Source: Phycisphaerales bacterium
GTDB lineage: Bacteria; Planctomycetota; Phycisphaerae; Phycisphaerales; UBA1924
Assembly: GCA_040221175.1 (NCBI GenBank)
Contig: JAVJVK010000001.1
Coordinates: 62,001 to 126,000 of the forward strand
Length of the DNA: 64,000 nucleotides
Direction of reading: 5' to 3'
Each line of letters begins with the position of its first letter. Position 1 is the first letter of the stretch. Below, piece after piece: positions 43,176 to 51,573 of the stretch. Below the pieces are notes generated by a model. The model saw only the letters and a list, made by a program, of their open reading frames with translations. It ran no database searches and had not been told where the DNA came from. Both the position numbers and the translations under genes were made by a program.

Positions 43176-44171
43176 GTGCGCCTCCATGCCGAAGAATACG
43201 GCATGGAGGAATACGAGAGAGCATGCGACACCCGGGCCGTGTCCGATCCCGACCCTCGGGAAGCGATCTGGACCGAGCCGGCAGTCCTTCGAGACGAGCA
43301 AACCGGCGCCGAGCGACTGGACCTGCGGTACCGGACCATCTTCTTGAGCGACCTGCACCTGGGCAGCAACGGTTGCCAGGCAAAGGAACTCAGCGCCTTC
43401 CTCAAGAGCGTGCGTTGCGACACGCTCTATCTCGTGGGCGACGTCATCGACATGTGGCGCCTCAAGAGCAAGTGGTACTGGCCCGGCAAGCACAACCGCG
43501 TCATCAGCCGCATCCTCAAGATGGCACGCAAGGGAACGCGGGTGGTCTACATCCCGGGCAACCACGACGAGGGCGCACGCCAGTACGCGGGCCTGAGCTT
43601 CGGGGGTGTCGAACTCGTACTCGATGCCGAGCACGTCACGGCGGATGGCCGTCGTCTGTACATCAGCCACGGCGACCAGTTCGACATGGTGGTCAAGCAC
43701 GCACGGGCGTTGTCCATGCTTGGTTCGGCCAGCTACGAACTTCTGCTGCGGCTGAATCGACACTATAACCGTGTCCGCCGGCTCTTTGGTCTGAACTACT
43801 GGAGCCTCAGCCAGTTCCTCAAGCTGAAGGTCAAGAGCGCATGCACCTACATCAGCAAGTTCGAAGAGGCGCTGGTTGAAGAAGCGAAGGGCAAGGGGTT
43901 CGACGGGGTCGTCTGCGGACACATCCACAAGGCCGAGATCCGGCCCGATGACACGCACCCGGGCATGATGTACTACAACTGTGGCGACTGGGTCGAGAGC
44001 TGTACGGCCCTGGTCGAGGACTTCGATGGTTCCATCCGGCTGTTGGATGGCAAGGCCGTCGTGGAGCGTTTGCGGCAGTATGGCCAGGTCTCGGGCGGCA
44101 AGAAAGCACGGCGCACTCGCCGGCGTGTCGTGCCCGTGTCCCTCCGCCAGCAGGGCGTCGAAGCCAGCTAG
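43176..44171 (+). CDS. UDP-2,3-diacylglucosamine diphosphatase-like metallophosphoesterase (LpxH family)
   Basis: 331 residues from GTG 43176 (ATG 43203 is possible). The calcineurin-like core is complete: FLSDLHLGSNGCQAKE, LVGDVIDMWRLKSKW, YIPGNHDEGARQY, YISHGDQFDMVVKHARALSM and VVCGHIHKAEIRP. These supply the two-metal site. The sequence around VGDVIDMW and HGDxFD matches LpxH-like proteins of the UDP-2,3-diacylglucosamine pyrophosphatase group, which make lipid X in lipid A synthesis, but related proteins have other substrates. A long helical region (LRLNRHYNRVRRLFGLNYWS) between HGD and CGHIH is usual for the LpxH-like branch. An AT-rich run (43126-43143) upstream may be its promoter. Confidence 0.83.
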   Translation: MRLHAEEYGMEEYERACDTRAVSDPDPREAIWTEPAVLRDEQTGAERLDLRYRTIFLSDLHLGSNGCQAKELSAFLKSVRCDTLYLVGDVIDMWRLKSKWYWPGKHNRVISRILKMARKGTRVVYIPGNHDEGARQYAGLSFGGVELVLDAEHVTADGRRLYISHGDQFDMVVKHARALSMLGSASYELLLRLNRHYNRVRRLFGLNYWSLSQFLKLKVKSACTYISKFEEALVEEAKGKGFDGVVCGHIHKAEIRPDDTHPGMMYYNCGDWVESCTALVEDFDGSIRLLDGKAVVERLRQYGQVSGGKKARRTRRRVVPVSLRQQGVEAS

Positions 44172-44192
44172 CCGAGCACACTACCCTTGGCC

Positions 44193-44828
44193 ATGGCCGG
44201 GGGCATTCAGATCACGTGGACCAGCGAACGCAGCCTGTGCGTGCGTGGCGCGCGTTCAGATCCGGCGGCAGTCGTGGCGCTGCGGAGCGTGGAGGGCGTG
44301 CGTGACGCCGCACCGGCGGAGATGGATCTCTACGTCCAGGTCGATCCGCTCGCGGGCGTCACCGAACGCGAGATTCTGCAAGCGCTCGAATCTGCCTCGG
44401 GCCGAACGGCCTTTGAACCGCGTACGCACGAGATCCCGGTGTGCTATGACGCTCGGTACGGGCCGGATCTCGCCTACGTCGCCGAGCATTGTGGGCTCTC
44501 ATCGGGCGACGTCGTCGAGTTGCACGCATCGATCGAGTTCAGGGTCAAGTTCCTCGGCTTTGCGCCAGGGTTCGGATACCTCGACGGCCTGCCCGAGTCG
44601 CTCCACGTGCCCAGGCTTGCCTCGCCCCGCACGCGCGTGGAGGCGGGCAGCGTGGGCCTTGCGGGTCCCTATTCGGGCGTATACGGGCTGGCCGGGCCTG
44701 GCGGGTGGCGCATCATCGGGCGCACGAAGGCGGTTATGTTCGGCGTGGAACGCGCCGAGCCCGCATTACTGCGCGCCGGAGACGTCGTGCGGTTCTGCCC
44801 GGTGAGCGCGCAGAGGTTCGAGTCGTGA
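44193..44828 (+). CDS. pxpB: 5-oxoprolinase subunit PxpB (KipI-type)
   Basis: 211 residues from ATG 44193. PxpB is one of three subunits of the ATP-dependent bacterial 5-oxoprolinase, which hydrolyses pyroglutamate to glutamate. Family features are [20 protein letters not shown], then [20 protein letters not shown] and [30 protein letters not shown] near the end. In Bacillus the homologue KipI inhibits kinase KinA. The TTG six bases further upstream (44187) is not needed. Its stop overlaps the GTG of pxpC in GTGA, the usual pxpB-pxpC coupling. Confidence 0.9.
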   Translation: MAGGIQITWTSERSLCVRGARSDPAAVVALRSVEGVRDAAPAEMDLYVQVDPLAGVTEREILQALESASGRTAFEPRTHEIPVCYDARYGPDLAYVAEHCGLSSGDVVELHASIEFRVKFLGFAPGFGYLDGLPESLHVPRLASPRTRVEAGSVGLAGPYSGVYGLAGPGGWRIIGRTKAVMFGVERAEPALLRAGDVVRFCPVSAQRFES

Positions 44829-45694
44829 GCCTGCGCGTGGTCAATGTGCACGGCATCGCGACGGTGCAGGACCTGGGGCGGCCCGGGCTGGCGCACCAGG
44901 GCGTGCCCATCGGCGGCGCGGCCGACACCCTCTCATTGCGTGTTGCCAATCTGGCGGCGGGGAACGACCCGGGAGACGCCGCGGTCGAACTCGCGATGGG
45001 CGAACTCGAATTGGAGGCTACCAAGCCCTGCACGGTCGTGGTCAGTTCCGGCGAACGACCCTTCGAGCCGGTCAACCTGGCGGTGGGCAAACGAGTCGCC
45101 GTTCGGCCCGACGATGGGCACTGCCGGGCTTACCTGTCCGTTGCCGGAGGCATCGAAGTTCCTCGCGTGCTCCATTCGCGGTCGACCTTTCGGAGCGCCG
45201 GCCTTGGTGGTGTGGAGGGTCGGGCGCTGCGCGCGGGAGATGTGTTGCCCATTGGCCTGCCGGGGGCGTCGTGCCGGAATATCGCCCTGCATGTGCGCGC
45301 GATGATCGCGTTCTCCTTGCAACGGAGGCTGCTTCGGATCGTCACCGACGGCGCCGAAGCGCGACTGCCCGAGGGCCTGCTTCGCATCTCGCCCCACGGC
45401 GACCGGGTGGGCGTTCGCCTGACGCGTGCGGGGGGCGGCCCGGCGCGAACGACGGGTCCGAGTCGTGGCGTGCTGCACGGCACGATCCAGGCGCCGTCCG
45501 CCGGCGAACTGGTCATCCTGGGCCCTGATGGCCCGACGACGGGTGGGTATGCCACGGTGGGAACGGTGATCGCGGCGGACCTCCCCGCGGTCGGTCAGTT
45601 CGTGCCCGGGCAGTGGGTGGGCTTCGAGCCGGTTGGCCGGGACAACGCCATCGCCGTCCTTCGCGAACGGGAAGCCATACTGGCCTCGCTCTAG
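44825..45694 (+). CDS. pxpC: 5-oxoprolinase subunit PxpC (KipA-type)
   Basis: 289 residues starting at GTG 44825. The protein opens [20 protein letters not shown], then [20 protein letters not shown], the diagnostic start of the carboxyltransferase/biotin-dependent allophanate-type fold. [20 protein letters not shown] and [20 protein letters not shown] are further marks. Together with PxpB and PxpA it forms 5-oxoprolinase. The PxpA gene is 2.9 kb further on the same strand, beyond an opposite-strand secreted-protein gene, rather than adjacent as is usual. The stop is eight bases from that convergent gene's stop. Confidence 0.9.
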   Translation: MSLRVVNVHGIATVQDLGRPGLAHQGVPIGGAADTLSLRVANLAAGNDPGDAAVELAMGELELEATKPCTVVVSSGERPFEPVNLAVGKRVAVRPDDGHCRAYLSVAGGIEVPRVLHSRSTFRSAGLGGVEGRALRAGDVLPIGLPGASCRNIALHVRAMIAFSLQRRLLRIVTDGAEARLPEGLLRISPHGDRVGVRLTRAGGGPARTTGPSRGVLHGTIQAPSAGELVILGPDGPTTGGYATVGTVIAADLPAVGQFVPGQWVGFEPVGRDNAIAVLREREAILASL

Positions 45695-45701
45695 CCCGCC
45701 T

Positions 45702-48383
45702 TCAGCAGCCCAGGTCGAATGCGTTCTGGAACGCCAGGAAGTCAAACAGCGTCAGTTCGCCATCACCGTCGAAGTCGGCGACGGGGTCGCCGGCGTCGAA
45801 CGCGTTCTGGAAGGCCAGGAAATCGAAGAGTGTCGCCCGACCATCGCCATCGAGGTCCACGCGACAGCCGGCGCCCGGTTCGAACGCAATCGTACGGTCG
45901 TCGCCCGAAGCCGTTGCCTGGAATCGCTCGTCGACCGCCACGATGCGAACACGCACGTTCTCGAGCGTGGCGTCGAGCGGTGGCAGGCGGAGGTCGTACG
46001 CTCGGCGATCGCCCGCGATGGTGTCGAACGTGCTCCACGTGCGACCGTCGTTCAGCGAGACCTGGATGCGAAACTCGCGCAGCGACTCATCGTCGCTGGC
46101 CGTCCACGTCATGGGCACGACCGATCCACCGCTGAACCGATCGCCCTGCACGGGCGTGAGCATGCTTGCGGTCGGCGGTCGATCGGGAAAGTGGGCACTG
46201 GGACGGACCTCGAAGGGATGGGAGAAGTACCAGTCGTTGTCGTTGCCCACGCCGTCCGAGAAGAGCAGGAAGCGGGCGCGATTGGTCGAGACGGCCGGGA
46301 AACGCAGGGAACTGATCGAGCACTCCCCGATGCCCGCTCTGCCGCTCGGGCCTCGCTGCAGGCTGTTGGCTTCGGTATCGAGCACGAGGAAGAACGTGAT
46401 GTTTCCTGCCGCGATGCCGGTGGCGTCGTAGCAGATATTGCGTTCTTCCCGCGGCACGAACCCTTCGGCCGGGCTGGGCCGGAAGGTAACCAGGCCGTCG
46501 GGGCGGTTCTGGGTTGGAACCTGCAGCGTGATGTCGTGCGTGCCGACGTTGCCGGCGTCGTCGGCGGCCTCGACACGGAGTAGGCTCGAACGGGCATCGC
46601 CAGTCAGGCCGATATCAGGAATGGTGATGAAGGCGCTGCGCTGGTCGCCGTCCAGGCCGTCCTTCAGCACGACGTACTCGAAGGCGCCGCCACCCGAAAT
46701 ATCCAGCAGGATGCGTTGGTCGGTGATGCTGCCATCGTCCCGGGCATCCCAGCGCAGCAGCAGCGTGTCGCCAGGCTCGGCCAGGATGAAGGGATAATGG
46801 ATGTCGACGTACGGCGGGGTATCGGTCAGGTCCGGTCGCTGCGTCAGCCAGGGCTCGGCTTCGACGGCAAATCCGATCTCGTCTCCGCGGCCGTCGGGGT
46901 TGATGAACGGCGAGAACGGGCCTGAAGTGTCGCCCCACCAATTGAGCTGTGCGGGGAAGTCGCCGCTACGGCCGCTGGGGCTCGCGTTGTTCTGCGCGGC
47001 GATCGTGTTTCCTTCGAGGATGTTGGGTCGCCCGCCCGCACCAGGAACACCGCCCGCCATGTCGATCGCGGGCGAACTGGACGCATCGTCTTCCACGCCG
47101 ACGTCGTTGTCGTAGATCTGGCACCCTCGAATCTCCACCGTGGCGCTCGCGTCGCCGAAGATCCCAACGAGACTCTGACGAATCGTGCTCTCGCGGATGA
47201 AGTTGAAGCCCGAGGTGGAGGTGATGCGCATGCCCGTCACGTCGAGGTACTCAGCGGTGGACGTGAAGAGCGCCAGGCCGCCGGGCTCGTCATCCGGATG
47301 GAGCCGCTCCAGGTAGACGGGCGTCTCGGGCGTACCACGGAAGATGGTGGAGTCGTCGAAGAAGTTGCCGAAGATCTGGAGGCTGTCGAACAGGCCAAGC
47401 TTGAAGACCGTGCCGGGAGCCGGTCGTACGCGCCCCTGGACGCGTGCGTCGTCTTCGACGTGGTAGGGAAGGCCAAGGTCAGGCCAGTCGCAGACGCCCG
47501 AACCGGCGCCCGCCCCGCCGATGGCGATGGCGTTTCGGTCGTTTCCGGTCAAGGGGAGCACGCTGTCGGGGTGGAGCCCTCCGGTGCGCAGCCGAACGGG
47601 ATATTCGGCGCCGACGAGCTGGCAATCGGCATCGATCAGGAGATTGCTTCCGGGTCCGACGCCGCCAGCCGTGGCGATGATGGCCGCGCCCTGGAAGGGG
47701 TCCAGGACGTCGACGTTGCTCAGCAGCCGAGGCTGGTAGTCCACGACGACCTCGAGATTGCGCCCGTGCATGACCACGTCCCGTGCCAGCAGGTAGGCGC
47801 CCACGCTGGTAAACGGACCGGGATCGCGGAACTCGACGCCATGGAAGGCAAGCTGGCCAAAGGCATTGACAAAGCCTCGCTCGACCACAACGTCTTCGAG
47901 CGCGACGACCGCGTCGCGCACGGGCTGGGAAAGATCGCTTCCATCGGGCACGACGCCGTGGGCGAGCCTGATCGCCGCGCGCGCACCGCTGGCCGCGTTG
48001 ACGTCCAGCGTCACGGTGGCGTGCTCCATGTCCATGAGGCCGGCCACCAGCGCCTGGCCGCCGCCCTCGATCGTGATGGGGCTGGCTTCCGTTCCCAGTG
48101 CTCGCAGTTCGCCCTGCACCGAGAGCGTGACGCCGCTCGAAACGACGAGCCGCGTGCCCGGGGCCAACTCGACGGTGGCGCCTGCGGGAATGGTGGTGTC
48201 CTGGCAGATCTGGATCGGGCTGAGGCTGGCGTCCCAAACGAGGGTCTCCCCCGGTGCCGGGATGGGCGGGTCGCAGGCGACGGCGACGGCGCTCGCGGCC
48301 TGGATTGGCATCGTCGTGAGCCCGATGGCGGCGCCTGAGAGTGCGAGAATGAGGAAAATGCTGGGGACGGGCGACCGCGGCAT
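45702..48383 (-). CDS. large secreted beta-helix-like protein with GC-type dockerin tail
   Basis: 893 residues from ATG 48383 with GGAGAG upstream. The signal peptide runs from SPVPSIFLILALSGAAIGLT to IQAASA. Residues about 50-480 hold short repetitive strands (TVELAPGTRLVVSSGVTLSV; GTVFKLGLFDSLQIFGNFFD), suggesting a right-handed parallel beta-helix with asparagine-rich turns (IYDNDVGVEDDASS). A middle part has Ig/FN3-like segments (ASDDESLREFRIQVSLNDGR). The end is two EF-hand-like units (VDLDGDGRATLFDFLAFQNA; ADFDGDGELTLFDFLAFQNA) closing in LGC. Probably surface-attached, perhaps binding polysaccharide; no catalytic motif is seen. It interrupts the 5-oxoprolinase locus on the opposite strand. 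Confidence 0.78.
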   Translation of the reverse strand: MPRSPVPSIFLILALSGAAIGLTTMPIQAASAVAVACDPPIPAPGETLVWDASLSPIQICQDTTIPAGATVELAPGTRLVVSSGVTLSVQGELRALGTEASPITIEGGGQALVAGLMDMEHATVTLDVNAASGARAAIRLAHGVVPDGSDLSQPVRDAVVALEDVVVERGFVNAFGQLAFHGVEFRDPGPFTSVGAYLLARDVVMHGRNLEVVVDYQPRLLSNVDVLDPFQGAAIIATAGGVGPGSNLLIDADCQLVGAEYPVRLRTGGLHPDSVLPLTGNDRNAIAIGGAGAGSGVCDWPDLGLPYHVEDDARVQGRVRPAPGTVFKLGLFDSLQIFGNFFDDSTIFRGTPETPVYLERLHPDDEPGGLALFTSTAEYLDVTGMRITSTSGFNFIRESTIRQSLVGIFGDASATVEIRGCQIYDNDVGVEDDASSSPAIDMAGGVPGAGGRPNILEGNTIAAQNNASPSGRSGDFPAQLNWWGDTSGPFSPFINPDGRGDEIGFAVEAEPWLTQRPDLTDTPPYVDIHYPFILAEPGDTLLLRWDARDDGSITDQRILLDISGGGAFEYVVLKDGLDGDQRSAFITIPDIGLTGDARSSLLRVEAADDAGNVGTHDITLQVPTQNRPDGLVTFRPSPAEGFVPREERNICYDATGIAAGNITFFLVLDTEANSLQRGPSGRAGIGECSISSLRFPAVSTNRARFLLFSDGVGNDNDWYFSHPFEVRPSAHFPDRPPTASMLTPVQGDRFSGGSVVPMTWTASDDESLREFRIQVSLNDGRTWSTFDTIAGDRRAYDLRLPPLDATLENVRVRIVAVDERFQATASGDDRTIAFEPGAGCRVDLDGDGRATLFDFLAFQNAFDAGDPVADFDGDGELTLFDFLAFQNAFDLGC

Positions 48384-48487
48384 GATATTGGCTCTCCGTG
48401 TTGATCGGACCTCGGGCGATGGCAACGCTGCGGCACGTTGACCGCTGGGTTCGGCGATACAACTCGCATGCCAGGCGTGACATGGAT

Positions 48488-48505
48488 CTAGAATACTCAT
48501 TCTAG
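48488..48505. promoter_or_regulatory. perfect palindrome, candidate operator
   Basis: CTAGAAT (48488-48494) and ATTCTAG (48499-48505) are exact inverted repeats around ACTC. The element is AT-rich against a GC-rich background and lies in the 260-base gap between the divergent beta-helix gene (start 48383) and pxpA (start 48644). It is symmetric enough to be a dimeric regulator site; the regulator is unknown. Confidence 0.35.
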
Positions 48506-48643
48506 TTCTTGCGTAGGGCCTTCGGGGCCTGGTCTGGCTTGCATCAAACGGCTCGCGTGCACCGCCAGGTGGCTGGTGGTGGCCGCAAAGTGGTGGCGGC
48601 CTGGCCAGCATTGGCCGCCGCGCGCCATCCCGTACACTGCTGC

Positions 48644-49396
48644 ATGGACGACGCAAGCCTGCTTGGACCGGTCATCGATCTCAATGCCGACGCCGGCGAG
48701 CGCGATGACCTGCTCGCCAGCGACAGCGCGTTGCTGGGCCTGGTGACGTCGGTCAACGTTGCGTGCGGCGGGCACGCCGGCACTGAGCAACTGATGCGAG
48801 CGGTGATCAGACGTGCGGCCGACCAGGGTGTTGCGATCGGAGCCCACCCGGGATTCGCCGACCCGGAGGGGTTCGGCCGTAAAGATATGGGGCTCGCCCC
48901 TGATGCCGTCTATACGCTCTGCCGAGAGCAGGTTGGGCGATTGGCACGGGTGGCCGCCGCCGACGGGCTGACGCTCTCGCACGCGAAGCCCCACGGGGCG
49001 TTGTACCACCGGGCGATGACCGAGCCCGACGTGGCCGAAGCCGTCGGGCGTGGATGCCTCGATGCGGTGGCGGAGGTCAGCGGCGACCCGTTCGCGTCGC
49101 TGGTGTTCTTCGGGCTGCCGAAGACCCCCGGCATCGCCCGGTGGGAAGAGATGGACCTTCCCGTGCGGCGCGAGGGTTTTGCCGATCGCCGGTACGGATC
49201 CGATGGCTCGCTGATTGCTCGCAGCGAACCCGACGCGGTGCTTCACGATGCCGGGGCCGCGGCCGCTCAGGCCCTCTCGCTGGCCCGCAGCGGTGATTTC
49301 GACACGCTGTGCGTGCACGGTGACAGCCCCGAAGCGCTGGCGATCGCACGCGCCGTTCGCGAGGCGTTGCTCGCTGGGGGCGTGCGGGTCGGTTGA
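48644..49396 (+). CDS. pxpA: 5-oxoprolinase subunit PxpA (LamB/YcsF family)
   Basis: 250 residues from ATG 48644. The start VIDLNADAGERDDLLASDSA is the LamB/YcsF signature (usually DLNCDxGE); Ala replaces Cys. TSVNVACGGHAGTEQLMRAV, AIGAHPGFADPEGFGRKDMG and LSHAKPHGALYHRA are further conserved blocks with metal-binding histidines. GFADRRYGSDGSLIARSEPD and FDTLCVHGDSPEALAIARAV close the family pattern. This is the catalytic-type subunit of 5-oxoprolinase with PxpB and PxpC. An extension upstream is open but has no family features. The histidine leader region begins 20 bases after its stop. Confidence 0.92.
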   Translation: MDDASLLGPVIDLNADAGERDDLLASDSALLGLVTSVNVACGGHAGTEQLMRAVIRRAADQGVAIGAHPGFADPEGFGRKDMGLAPDAVYTLCREQVGRLARVAAADGLTLSHAKPHGALYHRAMTEPDVAEAVGRGCLDAVAEVSGDPFASLVFFGLPKTPGIARWEEMDLPVRREGFADRRYGSDGSLIARSEPDAVLHDAGAAAAQALSLARSGDFDTLCVHGDSPEALAIARAVREALLAGGVRVG

Positions 49397-49415
49397 CCGC
49401 GCACGGGATGGGCGC

Positions 49416-49443
49416 TTGACCGGCGTCGGAGCAAGGCTAATGT
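49416..49443 (+). promoter_or_regulatory. candidate promoter of the histidine operon
   Basis: TTGACC (49416-49421) and TAATGT (49438-49443) have a 16-base spacer. A start about seven bases beyond would fall at 49450-49451, immediately before the ATG at 49452, which would make the leader peptide mRNA leaderless. If so, the alternative leader start at 49440 lies outside the transcript. Transcription from further upstream is the other option. Confidence 0.45.
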
Positions 49444-49520
49444 CTGCCGAGATGAATCGACCCACGTTCCATCATCATGTCCATGCCAAGCACCCGCGAG
49501 GGAGCCGGATGTGCGCGTGA
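49440..49520 (+). CDS. hisL: histidine operon leader peptide
   Basis: A 26-codon open frame (22 if it starts at ATG 49452) just upstream of hisG. It holds the run FHHHVHAKH: five histidine codons within eight positions, in an otherwise short, functionless peptide ending RMCA. Histidine is rare, so the cluster is very unlikely by chance, and it resembles the enterobacterial HisL peptide with its seven consecutive His. ATG 49440 has GGAG (49428-49431) eight bases upstream; ATG 49452 would fit a leaderless transcript. Ribosomes should stall on the His codons (CAT at 49470-49478 and 49482-49484, CAC at 49491-49493) when charged tRNA-His is scarce. See the paired structures downstream. Confidence 0.8.
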   Translation: MSAEMNRPTFHHHVHAKHPRGSRMCA

Positions 49521-49562
49521 TCTGATGGATCGTTGATCCGTAGGACGCAAACGCCGGCCCCC
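49500..49562 (+). promoter_or_regulatory. predicted antiterminator of the histidine attenuator
   Basis: GGGAGCCGG (49500-49508), inside the leader-peptide frame, can pair with CCGGCCCCC (49554-49562) with one A-C mismatch. This occupies most of the left arm and loop of the terminator at 49549-49576, so the two structures exclude each other. A ribosome stalled at the third or fourth His codon would leave 49500-49508 free and favour antitermination. One that reaches the TGA (49518-49520) would cover it and let the terminator form. This is inferred from base pairing read by eye. Confidence 0.65.
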
Positions 49563-49576
49563 GAGCCGGCGTTTTT
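49549..49576 (+). terminator. intrinsic terminator (attenuator) upstream of hisG
   Basis: ACGCCGGC (49551-49558) pairs with GCCGGCGT (49565-49572) around CCCCGA, extended by two A-T pairs, and followed by TTTTTC. It lies 61-88 bases before hisG and 29 bases after the leader-peptide stop, with no gene ending just upstream except that peptide. This is where an attenuator is expected. Confidence 0.85.
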
Positions 49577-49636
49577 CGTGCACGGGCAGCGTCCTCGTGC
49601 GGGAGCGTCGGCGGGGGCCAGGCCCGGAGCCGACCG

Positions 49637-50524
49637 ATGACCGTCATGCAGGAAGCCGTCGCGACCGCGACGACGATCAAGTTCGCGATTCCCAAGGGGC
49701 GGATGTTCGAGGGCGTGCGCCGGTTGCTGGCCGACGGCGGCATCGACATTCGTTCGACCGAGCGCGGCTATCGGCCATCGGTGCCGTTGCCGGGCTTTGG
49801 TGTGAAGCTGCTGAAGCCGCGCGCGATCGTGGAGATGCTCGACGCCGGGGCGCGAGACCTTGGCTTTGCCGGAGCCGACTGGGTGCGCGAGACCGGGGCG
49901 GACCTGGTCGAAGTGGTGGATACGGGGCTGGATCGGGTTCGGCTGGTCGCGGCGGCGCCGGCAGGACTGCTAGAGGATGGTCGGTTGCCCGACCGATCTC
50001 TGGTGGTCGCCTCCGAGTACGAGCGGATCGCGCGGGCATGGATCAAAGAGCGCGGGCTGGATGCGACGCTGCTGCGGTCGTATGGCGCGACCGAAGTGCT
50101 GCCGCCCGAAGACGCCGACTGCATCATTGACAACACCGCAACCGGCGCCACCCTGGCTGCCAATGGGCTGGTGATCATCGATGAGCTTATGACCTCTTCG
50201 ACTCGGCTGTATGCGTCGCGGGCGGCGATGGAAGACCCTCGCAAGCGCGAGCAGGTCCAGCGGATCGGGCTCATCGTGCGGTCCGTGCTGGAAGCACGTC
50301 AACGCGTGATGATCGAGATCAACGTGCCGGCGGAAAAGCTCGATGCGGTGGTCGGCGTGCTGCCGTGCATGCGTGAGCCCACGGTGTCTGCGCTGCGGTC
50401 GCAGTCTGGCTTTGCGGTGAAGGCGGCGGTGCGGCGGAGCGAACTGGCCGAGGTCGTGCCGATGGTCAAGCAGTTGGGTGGGACGGACATCGTGGTGACC
50501 CGGCCGGAGCAGATCGTGCCATGA
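49637..50524 (+). CDS. hisG: ATP phosphoribosyltransferase HisG (long form)
   Basis: 295 residues, the self-sufficient long form that does not need HisZ. It condenses ATP and PRPP, the first and committed step of histidine synthesis. KFAIPKGRMFEGVRRLLADG opens the catalytic domain; LGFAGADWVRETGADLVEVV and YGATEVLPPEDADCIIDNTA (then TGATLAANGLVIIDEL) bind PRPP. The last 80 residues form the ACT-like regulatory domain that binds histidine for feedback inhibition (IEINVPAEKLDAVVGVLPCM; QLGGTDIVVTRPEQIVP). The ATG 49637 follows GGAG by seven bases. It is the first structural gene after the attenuator and its stop overlaps hisC by four bases. Confidence 0.95.
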   Translation: MTVMQEAVATATTIKFAIPKGRMFEGVRRLLADGGIDIRSTERGYRPSVPLPGFGVKLLKPRAIVEMLDAGARDLGFAGADWVRETGADLVEVVDTGLDRVRLVAAAPAGLLEDGRLPDRSLVVASEYERIARAWIKERGLDATLLRSYGATEVLPPEDADCIIDNTATGATLAANGLVIIDELMTSSTRLYASRAAMEDPRKREQVQRIGLIVRSVLEARQRVMIEINVPAEKLDAVVGVLPCMREPTVSALRSQSGFAVKAAVRRSELAEVVPMVKQLGGTDIVVTRPEQIVP

Positions 50525-51573
50525 GCGTTGCGACCAAAGACATACCGCTTCGGCCGGCGGCGCGGCTGACGGGGCTCACGCCCTATGGCACGGGTAGCGT
50601 GCGATCACCGGATGCGCTGCTTCTGGACGCCAACGAGGGGCCGTCCGCTTCCAAGGCGTGGCTCGATCGATTGCACGCCGTTGATGCCGAGGCGTTGCGG
50701 CGGTATCCGGAGGCCGGCGATCTCGAAGCGGCGCTTGCGGAGCAATTCGGAGTCGACGCCGGCTGCGTCGTGCTCACGGCGGGAGGCGACGACGCGATCG
50801 ATCGCATCTGCCGGGTATCTCTCGAGCCCGGACGCGTGCTGGTCGTACACACGCCGACGTTCGAAATGATCACGCGTGGAGCGATGCTGGCGGGCGCTGA
50901 GGTTCGCGCCGTGCCGTGGATGAGCGGCCGCTTTCCGGTCGAGGCGTTCGAGGCGGCGATCTCGCCCGATACGGGCCTGGTCGCGATCGTTTCACCAAAT
51001 AATCCAACGGGCGGCGTGGTATCGGTCGAGGACATCGAGCGTGTGTGCCGGGTGGCGCGAGGGGTTAGCGCGTTTGTGCTGGTCGATCTGGCGTACGTCG
51101 AGTACGCCGATGAAGACCCGACGGCGCGGCTCACGGAATTCGACAACGTAGTAATTGTGCGGACGTTCTCCAAGGCGTTCGGCCTGGCCGGATTGCGCGT
51201 CGGCTATGCGATCGCGAGCGAGCCGGTTGCCGGATGGTTGCGCACGGTGGGGGGGCCGTATCCAGTGTCGGCTCCCGGGCTTGCGGTCGCGGGGCTGGCG
51301 CTCGAGACGGGTGTAGATGGTGCGTACCTGAGCCGCATCAGGCAAGAGCGGAGCGCATTGATCGACTGGCTTCGTGGCCGGGAGATCGACGTGCAGGATT
51401 CGCAGGCGAACTTCGTGCTCGCGCGCGTCGATGCCGATCGGCTGGCAAACGTCGGCGTCGTCGTCCGGGCGTTCCGTGGCGAACTGGCCGGCTGGGCGCG
51501 GATCTCGCTGCCCGGTGACGACCGTTTGTTTGCACAATTGTTGGACGCGCTGGCGGAGGTGTGCGGTGACTGA
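50521..51573 (+). CDS. hisC: histidinol-phosphate aminotransferase HisC
   Basis: 350 residues, fold-type I PLP aminotransferase. It converts imidazole-acetol phosphate and glutamate to histidinol phosphate. Seen: LLLDANEGPSASKAWLDRLH and RRYPEAGDLEAALAEQF at the start, VLTAGGDDAIDRICR, IVSPNNPTGGVVSVEDIERV and LVDLAYVEY around the cofactor. The PLP-binding Lys is in VRTFSKAFGLAGLRVGYAIA. It overlaps hisG by four bases (ATGA) and hisB by eight. No other his paralogue is needed for this step. Confidence 0.94.
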   Translation: MSVATKDIPLRPAARLTGLTPYGTGSVRSPDALLLDANEGPSASKAWLDRLHAVDAEALRRYPEAGDLEAALAEQFGVDAGCVVLTAGGDDAIDRICRVSLEPGRVLVVHTPTFEMITRGAMLAGAEVRAVPWMSGRFPVEAFEAAISPDTGLVAIVSPNNPTGGVVSVEDIERVCRVARGVSAFVLVDLAYVEYADEDPTARLTEFDNVVIVRTFSKAFGLAGLRVGYAIASEPVAGWLRTVGGPYPVSAPGLAVAGLALETGVDGAYLSRIRQERSALIDWLRGREIDVQDSQANFVLARVDADRLANVGVVVRAFRGELAGWARISLPGDDRLFAQLLDALAEVCGD

